Assembly: GCA_021828085.1 (NCBI GenBank)
Contig: JAKATE010000105.1
Location: 1-6,883 of the forward strand
From: Thermoplasmata archaeon
GTDB lineage: Archaea; Thermoplasmatota; Thermoplasmata; Lutacidiplasmatales; UBA184
Direction: 5' to 3'
Length of the DNA stretch: 6,883 nucleotides
In this document: positions 1-6,632 of the stretch, one piece after another
Position numbering within the stretch: the stretch's first letter is position 1
Layout of the letters: each line of letters begins with the position of its first letter
Notes under the pieces: generated by a model
The model's database searches: none
Seen by the model: the letters and a program-made list of their open reading frames with translations, nothing else
Told to the model about the DNA's origin: nothing
Made by a program: the position numbers and the translations under genes

Positions 1-2234
1 TCTCCCTGGTGGCCCCTGGGGGCCCGGAGAGCTGGTGGGGGGTCCTCGTGGACGTCTCCACCGGTGAGACCCGGGTGATCTCGGTGAGCCGGGAGGGGCT
101 CAAGGGCCTCGTGCGGGACCTCGGGGGGGAGGGGCCCTCCGAAGCCCTCCTCCCCCCGGGCGCAGACTCGGAGGAGTTGGAGGGACTCTGGCGCTCCCAC
201 CGGCCCGGGATGCGGATCAGCCCGGGCCCCGAACCCTTGCCGGTCTCGGCCCTGCCGCCGGCTTGGGGGTCGTTCGTGGAGCTCCACCCGGAGGCCGCTC
301 TCGCTCTGGGAACGACGGCCGCCTACATCCGCTCCAGCGAGAGCCGCATCCTCCCTTTCCTGGGTATCCCCCGGCTCGAACGGCCGGGGGCGAGGCTCCG
401 CATCGACGCGAAGACCCTGCGCCACCTGGAGATCACCGAGCCAATGAACCCCCGACCGGGCCCCGCTCCCACGCTCCTCGAGGTGGTGAACGTGGCCGGT
501 TCGCCGGCGGGCCGCCGTACTCTCGAGTCCTGGCTGCGCTCCCCGTGGGCCGAGCGGCCCCCCATCGAGGAGCGGCTCGACGCGGTCGAGTACCTTCACG
601 GACGCCCAGATCTCCTCCGCTCCCTCCGGGAGGGGTTGGGAGGCGTGGGAGACCTCCCCCGGGCCTCGGCGCGGATCCTGGCCCGTCGGGGAGGGCCCCG
701 CGACCTCTCCCTGCTCGTCCGGAGCCTCGAGAGGATCGGGTCGCTGCGCGAGCAGTTGAACGCTCTCCCGGAGGGGGAGTTTCCCGGGCTGCTCCGCGCG
801 GTCCGTGACCGGATCGACCCGCCGGTCCCGCTCCTCCTGCGGCTGCGCGAGGCCCTCCCTCCCGAGCCACCCGCCCTGCCGGTCCCCGGGCGCACGCTGA
901 GGATGGAGGCCTTCCCCGAGCTCCGGGAGGTGCGAAGAAGGGAGGACCATGCCCTGGAGGAGCTCGGCCGGCTCGAGGCCCGGGAGGCCCAGGAGACCGG
1001 GATCCGTAGCCTCAAGGTCGGCTTCAACCAGGTCTTCGGCTACTACTTCGAGGTCACCCGACCGCAGCTTTCCAGGGTGCCCACCCACCGGTGGACGCGC
1101 AAGCAGACCCTTGCCCAGGGGGAGCGGTACTCCTCCGCCGAGCTCGGAGCCCTCGAGGCGGAGCTCAACGACTGCCGCGAGAAGGTCGCAGCGGTGGAGG
1201 GGCGTCTCTACGAGGAGCTCCTCCAGGAGGTCGACCGGGCCGCCCCCGCGCTGAAATCCACCGGCGAGGCGGTGGGGGAGCTCGATGCCCTCGCCGCGCT
1301 CGCCCACGTGGCCCGCCTGCGTCGGTGGACCCGGCCGAAGGTGACGGAGGGACCGCGGATCCGCATCCGGGAGGGGCGTCACCCCATCCTCGAGGTCACC
1401 CTGGGCCCGGCCTACGTGCCCAACGACGTGGAGCTCGACAGGGAGGAGGGGAGGCTCCTCCTCCTCACCGGGCCCAACATGGCCGGCAAGTCCACCTACA
1501 TGCGGCAGATCGGCCTCCTCGTGACGCTGGCCCAGGCGGGGAGCTTCGTCCCCGCCCGCTATGCGGAGATCGGGCTGGTCAGCTCGCTCGAGACGCGCAT
1601 GGGGTTCACCGACGACCAGAGCCGGGGCAAGAGCAGCTTCATGGTGGAGATGAGCGAGGTGGCCGAGATCCTCCGGAGCGCCGACGCGAAGAGCCTCGTG
1701 CTCCTCGACGAGGTGGGGCGGGGCACGGGCACCTCCGACGGGATGGCCCTCGCGTGGGCCATCCTCCGCTACCTCAGCGAGCACCTGCGCTGCCGGACGG
1801 TGGTGGCGACGCACTACTACGGGCTCGCCGCCCGGGTGGAGACGCTCGCGGGGGCGCGCAACGCGCACCTGGCGGTCCGGGAGGAGGGGGGACAGGTCGT
1901 CTTCCTCCGCGCCCTCCTCCCCGGTGCCACGGACAAGAGCTACGGGCTCCACGTGGCCGAGCTCGCCGGCCTCCCTTCCGAGGTGCTCAAGGAGGCCCGC
2001 CGTGCCCTGCGAGGCGCGGACGGCTCCGGCGAGGCCCGCCCCGAGGGACGGGCCCCCTCCCGGGTGGTGCAGAGCGTGCTCTGGTCCCATGGGGAGCCTG
2101 CCGGAACGCGCGCGCTCCTGGAAGAGCTCAAACGCCTGGACCCCGAGGCGCTCACTCCGCTTCAGGCGCTTCAGCGCCTCGCGGAGCTGAGGCGGCGCCT
2201 GGAGAACGCCGAGGAGGACCGCGGGGAGAAGTGA
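1..2234 (+). CDS. mutS: DNA mismatch repair protein MutS, 5' end cut off by the window
   Basis: MutS is the mismatch sensor of DNA repair: an ATP-dependent clamp that binds mispairs and recruits MutL. The frame is open to the window edge, and the first residues (S-L-V-A-P, then WGVLVDVSTGE) align with the start of the MutS connector domain. About 120 residues, including the mismatch-binding domain with its Phe-x-Glu, therefore lie outside, and the GTG at base 9 is probably not the true start. Numbering from that GTG: connector about 1-110, core and lever about 120-440 with the clamp inserted (SLKVGFNQVFGYYFEVT, then RKQTLAQGERY), and the ATPase domain from about 450. Walker A is GPNMAGKST (488-496), the ABC-type signature region is DDQSRGKSSFMVEM (535-548), Walker B is LVLLDE with D567 and E568, and the switch histidine is H602 in ATHYYGL. 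The C-terminus (LDPEALTPLQALQRL) matches the normal MutS tail, so the 3' end is complete. The family is typically about 850-860 residues, which fits. mutL follows after 97 bases. Confidence 0.96.
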   Translation, partial: SLVAPGGPESWWGVLVDVSTGETRVISVSREGLKGLVRDLGGEGPSEALLPPGADSEELEGLWRSHRPGMRISPGPEPLPVSALPPAWGSFVELHPEAALALGTTAAYIRSSESRILPFLGIPRLERPGARLRIDAKTLRHLEITEPMNPRPGPAPTLLEVVNVAGSPAGRRTLESWLRSPWAERPPIEERLDAVEYLHGRPDLLRSLREGLGGVGDLPRASARILARRGGPRDLSLLVRSLERIGSLREQLNALPEGEFPGLLRAVRDRIDPPVPLLLRLREALPPEPPALPVPGRTLRMEAFPELREVRRREDHALEELGRLEAREAQETGIRSLKVGFNQVFGYYFEVTRPQLSRVPTHRWTRKQTLAQGERYSSAELGALEAELNDCREKVAAVEGRLYEELLQEVDRAAPALKSTGEAVGELDALAALAHVARLRRWTRPKVTEGPRIRIREGRHPILEVTLGPAYVPNDVELDREEGRLLLLTGPNMAGKSTYMRQIGLLVTLAQAGSFVPARYAEIGLVSSLETRMGFTDDQSRGKSSFMVEMSEVAEILRSADAKSLVLLDEVGRGTGTSDGMALAWAILRYLSEHLRCRTVVATHYYGLAARVETLAGARNAHLAVREEGGQVVFLRALLPGATDKSYGLHVAELAGLPSEVLKEARRALRGADGSGEARPEGRAPSRVVQSVLWSHGEPAGTRALLEELKRLDPEALTPLQALQRLAELRRRLENAEEDRGEK

Positions 2235-2331
2235 GCCCCCGGGGGCTCGCCGACGTTCCCGGGCGGCCGCCGGAGCGTGGCAGGCCAAAGCGTAATGGGG
2301 ACCCCTCCGTCCGGGAACCCAAGAGAGGCCG

Positions 2332-4119
2332 ATGGGGACGCAGCCGATCGAGCCGCGACGTCGGATCCGTCCCCTGGACGACCTCACGGTCCGCCGGATC
2401 GCCGCCGGCGAGGTCATCGAGCGCCCCGCCTCGGTCGTGAAGGAGCTCCTCGAGAACTCCCTCGACGCCGGTGCGCGGCAGGTGGATGTCCGGATCGAGG
2501 AGGGAGGGCTCGCCTCCATCGAGGTCTCGGACGACGGCGCCGGGATCCCCCCCGAGGATTTCCCGGAACTCTTCCAGCGCCATCGGACCAGCAAGCTCGC
2601 CTCGGGGGAGGACCTCTCCGCGGTGCGCACCCTAGGCTTCCGGGGAGAGGCGCTCGCTTCCATCGCCGCAGTAGCCCGGGTCCGGGTCACCAGCCGCGCG
2701 GCCGGCGAGGGGGAGGCCCGACACCTCACCGTGGAGGGCGGGAACCGCTCCCCGGTCCGCTCCGAGGCGCGGGGAACCGGCACCACCGTTCGCGTCGAGG
2801 CGCTCTTCGGCCAGACCCCCGCCCGGCGGAAGTTCCTGCGCTCGGCCGCCCCCGAGGCGCTGCGCATCCACCAGGTCCTCGACCGCGCTTACCTCGCGCA
2901 TCCGACGCTCGACCTCCGCTTCCTGAGCGATGGGGAGCTCCGTTTCCGCTACGCGGCGCACTCCACCCTTCCGGAAGCGGCGGCGGAGCTCCTCCCGTCG
3001 GCCTTTGTAGAGAGCGCCTTCCCCTTCCGCGGGAGCGTCGGGCCGGGAGCGTGGGTGGAGGGGCTCGCCTCCGGCCCCACCTACAGCCGCGGGAACGCGG
3101 ACGGCATCTTCCTCAGCGTCAACGGGCGCCCCTTCTCCTCCCGACCCCTCCAAGAAGCGCTGCGCTGGGCTTACCGGGAGCGCCTGCCGCGGGGGAGGTA
3201 TCCTGTGGTGATCCTCTCCCTCACCCTAGACCCGGAGCGTCTGGACGTCAACGTCCATCCCACGAAGCGCGAGGTGCGCTTCCAGCACGAGGCGGAGCTC
3301 CGGGAGGCGCTGGGGGCTCTCCTTCACGGAGCGCTCTCGGACCAACCACGCCCCCACGACCCGCCCTTTCCGAGGAGCCCTTCCCCAGGCCTCCCGCCGG
3401 CCGGGCCAGCGCAGACCGCAATGGCCCCGGCACCCCCCCCGGCTCCGTCCCGCTCGTTCGTCCCCCCGCTGGCTGGTTTCGACACCACTCCCCCGCCCTC
3501 GGAACCCCCCCACGGCGAGGTCCTGCCTGGCCGGAACGGACTCCCCTCGGTCCGGCTCCTGGGGCAGATCGGCCGGCTTTACCTCGTGGCCGAGGACGTG
3601 GACGGGAGCGGTGCGCTGGTGCTCTTCGATGCCCACGCGGCAAGCGAGCGGTTGCTCTACGAGAGGCTCAAGGCGGGTCGACCCCCGTCCCAGCAACGGC
3701 TCCTCCTCCCCCGGGAGCTTCCCGTCCCCCCCGCGCTCCTCACGGTCTGGGAGGCCCACGCCGATGGGCTCGCGGCGCAGGGCTTCGACGCGGAGAGGTT
3801 CGGGAGGGACCGGCTCCGCCTTCGAGCCGTCCCCGCCCCGTTCGGTCGCGCTGTCGCGGCCGAGTCCCTCTCGGCCCTGCTCGAGGAGCTCTCCGCGGAG
3901 GGTTCCGCGACAGGGGCCGACCGGTTGGGGGAAGCCTGGCTGAAGACCGCAGCCTGCCACCTGGCCATCCGGGCCGGTGACAAACTCGACCTTCCCGAGA
4001 TGCGCCGGCTCCTGGACGAGCTCTACGCGCTTCCTGAGAACTTCACCTGCCCGCACGGGCGGCCCATCAGCGTCCGGGTCTCCCGGGAGCGTCTCGATCG
4101 ATGGTTCCACCGGCCGTGA
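2332..4119 (+). CDS. mutL: DNA mismatch repair protein MutL (ATPase and endonuclease type)
   Basis: MutL couples mismatch recognition by MutS to strand incision. This 595-residue protein has the full GHKL ATPase: IAAGEVIERPASVVKELLENS (E41 general base, N42, D45), DDGAGI (67-72), HRTSK (84-88), GFRGEAL (102-108), PARRKFL (163-169) and VNVHPTKREV with K312. A proline-rich linker (about 340-403) leads to the C-terminal dimerisation and endonuclease domain: FDAHAASERLLYE (metal-binding D433, H435, E439), QRLLLP (455-460, at the place of the clamp-binding motif), ACHLAIRAGDKL (541-552) and CPHGRP (573-578). These are the motifs of nicking MutL proteins, as in bacteria without MutH. The usual Q after the first Asp is A434 here. 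ATG 2332 is the first possible start: an in-frame TAA lies at 2293-2295 and no ATG, GTG or TTG intervenes. A GAGG sits only 3 bases before it, too close for a convincing ribosome site. It follows mutS on the same strand and overlaps the next gene, consistent with one operon. Confidence 0.97.
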   Translation: MGTQPIEPRRRIRPLDDLTVRRIAAGEVIERPASVVKELLENSLDAGARQVDVRIEEGGLASIEVSDDGAGIPPEDFPELFQRHRTSKLASGEDLSAVRTLGFRGEALASIAAVARVRVTSRAAGEGEARHLTVEGGNRSPVRSEARGTGTTVRVEALFGQTPARRKFLRSAAPEALRIHQVLDRAYLAHPTLDLRFLSDGELRFRYAAHSTLPEAAAELLPSAFVESAFPFRGSVGPGAWVEGLASGPTYSRGNADGIFLSVNGRPFSSRPLQEALRWAYRERLPRGRYPVVILSLTLDPERLDVNVHPTKREVRFQHEAELREALGALLHGALSDQPRPHDPPFPRSPSPGLPPAGPAQTAMAPAPPPAPSRSFVPPLAGFDTTPPPSEPPHGEVLPGRNGLPSVRLLGQIGRLYLVAEDVDGSGALVLFDAHAASERLLYERLKAGRPPSQQRLLLPRELPVPPALLTVWEAHADGLAAQGFDAERFGRDRLRLRAVPAPFGRAVAAESLSALLEELSAEGSATGADRLGEAWLKTAACHLAIRAGDKLDLPEMRRLLDELYALPENFTCPHGRPISVRVSRERLDRWFHRP

Positions 4120-4706
4120 CCGCCCCCTCCCGCGTCCTGCGCTCCCGCCCGAAGCTCGAGCGTGAACTTCGCGCTCCGCTCGAGCGGTTCCTCCTCGGGA
4201 GGGGCTTCCGGGTGGACTTCGACGTGGACGGGCACGATTACTTCGACGCTGTGGCGCGCCGGGGGGAGGAGCTCGGGCTCGTGGAGCTCAAGCTGGCCGA
4301 CTGGAGGAAGGTCCACGCCCAGGCGCTCGTCCGCCGGACCTGGGCGGACTGGACCGCGGTCCTGCTCCCTCGCCGTTCGCTGGCGGAGCGGGCGAGCCTG
4401 CGCCCGGGCCCTCCGGCCTCCCGCGCCGTCGGTCTCTGGTACCTCGAGGAGGGCGAAGTGCGGGTCCTGCGCGAGGCGCGGCCGGCCGCAGGAGCCCAGG
4501 GCTCCCCGCTGCGCGAGGAGCTCCGGGAGGCCCTCGCCGCCCGGGATGCCCTTCGGGACGGCGAGAACGTGGAGATCCTCCTCAGCTCACCGCGCGCACG
4601 CCGCCTGCGACGCTGGGACGGACGCACCTGGCATTTGGAGGAGTTCGAGGTCCTTCCCGAGGCCGCCGGCACCCCTTCGCGGGGCAACGAGGACCGGAAG
4701 TCCTGA
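4101..4706 (+). CDS. PD-(D/E)XK nuclease-like protein in the mutS-mutL cluster
   Basis: Small protein of 201 residues from ATG 4101, or 196 from GTG 4116. The latter gives a 4-base GTGA overlap with the mutL stop, a classic translational-coupling arrangement; the start is undecided between them. I do not recognise a named family, but the layout is that of a restriction-endonuclease-like fold. An N-terminal helix (KLERELRAPLERFLLGRG, 18-35) with acidic residues is followed by a strand containing DYFDAVA (D49) and then by GLVELKLADWRK, where E62-x-K64 is the Glu-x-Lys motif. W68 and Q74 follow, as in several PD-(D/E)XK families, then a strand TAVLLPRR (85-92) and GLWYLEEGEVRVL (111-123). The C-terminal 70 residues are charged and show no motif I know. 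No signal peptide or membrane segment is seen, so it should be cytosolic. Its overlap with mutL suggests co-expression and a role in repair, perhaps DNA cleavage after MutL nicking; this is inferred. It could instead be an unrelated nuclease or an inactive relative. Confidence 0.8.
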   Translation: MVPPAVTAPSRVLRSRPKLERELRAPLERFLLGRGFRVDFDVDGHDYFDAVARRGEELGLVELKLADWRKVHAQALVRRTWADWTAVLLPRRSLAERASLRPGPPASRAVGLWYLEEGEVRVLREARPAAGAQGSPLREELREALAARDALRDGENVEILLSSPRARRLRRWDGRTWHLEEFEVLPEAAGTPSRGNEDRKS

Positions 4707-4723
4707 GCCCTCTCCCACCTCAG

Positions 4724-4731
4724 CTTTATCC
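4724..4731 (+). promoter_or_regulatory. Candidate archaeal TATA-like promoter element for the GtrA gene
   Basis: CTTTATCC is the only A/T-rich octamer in the 49-base gap between the nuclease-like gene and the GtrA gene. Its centre is about 28 bases before ATG 4756. If the organism is archaeal, a TATA box about 26 bases before transcription start would place the start at or next to the ATG, giving a leaderless message. This agrees with the lack of any Shine-Dalgarno sequence before that ATG. It is inferred from spacing and composition only. Confidence 0.4.
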
Positions 4732-4755
4732 CTTGGCCCCTCGCTCCCGGACTGG

Positions 4756-5220
4756 ATGGCGGCGCCGGAGAGGAAGCGGTTCGGGGCCCTCGAGGTGGGC
4801 TACGGCTTCCTCCTCTACTGCCTCATCGGCGCCACCGGCGTGGGCATCAACCTCGCCGTTTACGTCAGCGTGCTGAGCCGCTGGGCCGTCCCGCTCGGGG
4901 CTTCGGCACTCGCCTTCTGCGCCGCGCTCGGCTGGAACTTCCTGCTCAACTGGTCGCTGACCTTCCGCAACCGTCGCAGCCGCCCCTGGACGCATCATTT
5001 CCTCGGTTACTCCCTCATCGCCCTGGTCACCCTGGGCATCAACCTCACGGGGCTCTCTCTGCTCCTCGACCGATTCGGGCCGATCCTCGGGCAGCTCGGG
5101 GGCATCGCGCTGGGGAGCGTCTGGGGCTACTTCGCGAACCGTTGGCTCAACTTCCGCGCGGTCCCCTCGCTCGCTCCGGGCGGCCCGATCGGCCCGGAAG
5201 AGAGACCCGAGCATCTCTGA
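4756..5220 (+). CDS. GtrA-family four-helix membrane protein
   Basis: Protein of 154 residues with four predicted transmembrane helices, at about 17-40, 44-66, 82-103 and 109-131. The N-terminus (PERKRFG), the loop between helices 2 and 3 (RNRRSRPWTHH) and the C-terminus carry the positive charges, which places both ends inside by the positive-inside rule. Family hallmarks are FLLYCLIGATGVGINLAVY in helix 1, WNFLLNWSLTFRNR closing helix 2 and YFANRWLNFR closing helix 4. GtrA-like proteins are thought to move polyprenyl-phosphate-linked sugars across the membrane, or to assist glycosyltransferases in surface-glycan or lipid modification; the substrate cannot be read from sequence. Length is normal for the family. 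ATG 4756 is chosen because the family homology begins just after it. The same frame is open further upstream, but that part overlaps the nuclease-like gene and reads as arginine- and serine-rich shadow sequence. It converges with the glycosyltransferase gene. Confidence 0.88.
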   Translation: MAAPERKRFGALEVGYGFLLYCLIGATGVGINLAVYVSVLSRWAVPLGASALAFCAALGWNFLLNWSLTFRNRRSRPWTHHFLGYSLIALVTLGINLTGLSLLLDRFGPILGQLGGIALGSVWGYFANRWLNFRAVPSLAPGGPIGPEERPEHL

Positions 5221-5235
5221 GGGGTTTCCGCCCTT

Positions 5236-6423
5236 TCAGCGGGAAGTGCGGGTCGGAAGCGCCTCCTCGAAGAGCGCGAGGTACTCGCGCGCCTGCTGTT
5301 CGAAGCTGCGCTTCCCCATCAGTTCCCGTCCCCTCTGCGCGAGCCTCCCGCGGAGCACGGGGTCGCGGTAGAGTTCGGCGAGCGCCCGCGCATGAGCGGC
5401 GACGTCCCCCCCCGGCACCTCCACGAACCCCGGGTCGTCCCCGTTCCCGTCGAGGTTGGCCTCGGGGGTGGTCACCGTGGGGATCCCCAATGCGGCCGCC
5501 TCCTGAACCACCGCCGGCAGGCCCTCGTAACGCGTCGGGAGGTAGAAGACATCGGAGGCGGCGAGCACTTCCCTCTTGCGCTCCTCCGGGACGACCCCGA
5601 GGGTGCGCACTCCTTCCGAGGGTGGATCGGCGTTCCCCGCGTTGAGCAGCAGGACGGGCAGGCCCTGCTCGCGGAGGAGGCGCACCGTGGCGCGGGCGAC
5701 GTCGAGCCCCTTGCGCCAGGGGTCCCGGGCGAGGAAGGAGAGCACGAAGGCCCCCGGGGGAATCCCCAGCGACGCCCTGGCCCGTTCCCGCTCCTCGGGA
5801 GCGACCGGCGTCGCCGGCTCCACCCCGTTGAGGATCACCCGGATGCGCCCCGGGTCCACCCGGTAGAATCCCGCCAGGTCCCGGGCTACGCCGGGGGAGC
5901 AGGCGATGCAACGGTCGGCCCTCCGGGCCCCCCCACCCTCGAACCAGCGGATCGTCGCGTCGTCCGCGTGGAAGCCCAGGGTCGTGCGCAACCCCTGCCC
6001 GCGTAACGGACGGCCCATCTCCAGGAAGCGCGCCGAGATACCATGGAAGGTGGCCACATGGACCGGACTTCCGTGCGACGCGGGCGTTCCCGTCCGCCGG
6101 GGGACGCCCATGGCGAAGCGCCCTCCGAGCTCGTTGTTCGCCACGATGATGTCTACCGTCGGCGGGACCCGCCGCGAGGCGTGGAAGGAGAAGTCCAGCT
6201 GGGCCCCGAAGGGAAGATGGGCCCGCGGGTGCGTGGGCACCCCGATGGCGCGGATGCCTTCCCACCGGTCCTCGAGCCCATCCGCCGCGTCTCCGTAGGA
6301 CGGGTAGAGGACGCTCACTTCGTGTCCCCAGCGGGCCAGGTACTGGCCGATCCACGAGACGATGTGGGAGAGCCCCATGGAACGTTCGCGCGGGTGATGG
6401 GAGGAAAGGAACGCGATCTCCAT
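5236..6423 (-). CDS. Glycosyltransferase, GT4-like (GT-B fold)
   Basis: Protein of 395 residues with the two Rossmann-like halves of a GT-B glycosyltransferase. The N-terminal acceptor half begins with a beta strand (MEIAFLSSHHPRERSMGLSHIV split over residues 1-22) and a helix ending LARWGHEVSVLYP (29-41), and contains ATFHGIS (124-130). The C-terminal nucleotide-sugar half starts after VILNGVEP (197-204) and holds FLARDPWRKGLD (230-241; R233 and K238 near the usual diphosphate-binding position) and PTRYEGLPAVVQEAAALGIP (296-315). The last of these has the E300-x7-E308 motif of retaining GT4 enzymes. No signal peptide or transmembrane helix is visible, so it is probably cytosolic or membrane-peripheral. 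Donor and acceptor sugars cannot be inferred. The ATG start fits because the first beta strand begins at residue 2. The gene stands alone: its stop is 15 bases from that of the convergent GtrA gene, and the upstream gap to the next minus-strand gene is 209 bases. Confidence 0.93.
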   Translation of the reverse strand: MEIAFLSSHHPRERSMGLSHIVSWIGQYLARWGHEVSVLYPSYGDAADGLEDRWEGIRAIGVPTHPRAHLPFGAQLDFSFHASRRVPPTVDIIVANNELGGRFAMGVPRRTGTPASHGSPVHVATFHGISARFLEMGRPLRGQGLRTTLGFHADDATIRWFEGGGARRADRCIACSPGVARDLAGFYRVDPGRIRVILNGVEPATPVAPEERERARASLGIPPGAFVLSFLARDPWRKGLDVARATVRLLREQGLPVLLLNAGNADPPSEGVRTLGVVPEERKREVLAASDVFYLPTRYEGLPAVVQEAAALGIPTVTTPEANLDGNGDDPGFVEVPGGDVAAHARALAELYRDPVLRGRLAQRGRELMGKRSFEQQAREYLALFEEALPTRTSR

Positions 6424-6461
6424 GCGGACCGGGGTGGACGCCCAGGTCAGAAGCAGGCTTC

Positions 6462-6471
6462 GGATAGACTC
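6462..6471 (-). promoter_or_regulatory. Possible TATA-like element upstream of the glycosyltransferase
   Basis: Read on the minus strand this is GAGTCTATCC, ending 38 bases before the glycosyltransferase ATG. Its TATCC core matches the CTTTATCC element before the GtrA gene. If used as an archaeal TATA box it would leave a leader of roughly 10-18 bases. No Shine-Dalgarno sequence lies within that leader. The call is weak: the match is short and the spacing differs from that of the GtrA element. Confidence 0.22.
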
Positions 6472-6557
6472 TTGTGCTGGAAGTCCGGGGCTCGATGGCC
6501 GCAGGAAGGCCCGGGATTGCTCGCTCAGAGTAGCGCGTTGGAAATCAATGGACCGAA

Positions 6558-6581
6558 CGCCCAGAGGGGGTCTGCAGGGCG
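6558..6581. repeat. Inverted repeat, possible RNA hairpin
   Basis: CGCCC (6558-6562) pairs with GGGCG (6577-6581), and inside it AGA (6563-6565) pairs with TCT (6571-6573) around a GGGGG loop, leaving a 3-base bulge (GCA). It lies downstream of the minus-strand gene at the right edge. No T-run follows on either strand, so it is not a textbook intrinsic terminator. It may be a transcript-end structure or chance in GC-rich DNA. Confidence 0.3.
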
Positions 6582-6632
6582 GCTATGGCCAAGGTAGCGG
6601 TGTTGACCTGAACAGCGTACCCGGATTACCAC

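Larger units (their letters stand above)
6424..6632. other. Intergenic gap without a convincing gene
   Basis: This 209-base stretch separates two minus-strand genes. ORFs crossing it give low-complexity, arginine-rich translations and have no sensible start. It contains an imperfect hairpin at 6558-6581 and a second inverted repeat at its right end. I looked for the tRNA T-arm pattern, the SRP RNA core and 5S rRNA and found none. It presumably holds the glycosyltransferase promoter and the 3' end of the upstream transcript. Confidence 0.5.

Noticed and set aside
2285..2296. A/T-richer word (CAAAGCGTAATG region) before mutL as a promoter
   Set aside because: It does not resemble a TATA box well and sits about 40 bases before the start; mutL is more simply explained as co-transcribed with mutS.
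1091..2440. 449-codon plus-strand ORF inside mutS
   Set aside because: It is in another frame of a gene with all MutS motifs, and its translation is Gly/Arg/Pro-rich with no domain. This is a typical shadow of high-GC coding DNA.
2277..3980. 567-codon plus-strand ORF overlapping mutL
   Set aside because: The translation is dominated by Pro, Arg and Gly with no motif, while the overlapping MutL frame is unmistakable.
3226..4110. 294-codon antisense ORF within mutL
   Set aside because: No recognisable domain. Long antisense ORFs are expected when stop codons are rare at this GC content.
4162..4755. Long upstream extension of the GtrA frame
   Set aside because: It overlaps the nuclease-like gene and reads as Ser/Arg/Pro-rich sequence with no homology; GtrA homology begins just after ATG 4756.
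5233..5246. CTTTC/GGAAG mini-hairpin between the convergent genes as a bidirectional terminator
   Set aside because: Only five pairs including a G-T, no T-run, and it overlaps the glycosyltransferase stop; it is no stronger than chance.
5147..6355. 402-codon minus-strand ORF overlapping the glycosyltransferase
   Set aside because: A +1-type shadow frame rich in Arg, Gly and Pro; the real frame contains the GT-B motifs.
6441..6632. Possible SRP RNA, 5S rRNA or tRNA (short words such as CCAGGTCAG, AAGCAGG and GGCGGCTATGGC resemble parts of known RNAs)
   Set aside because: The SRP core with its GGAA loop, the 5S helices and a tRNA T-arm with matching acceptor stem are all missing; the word matches look accidental.
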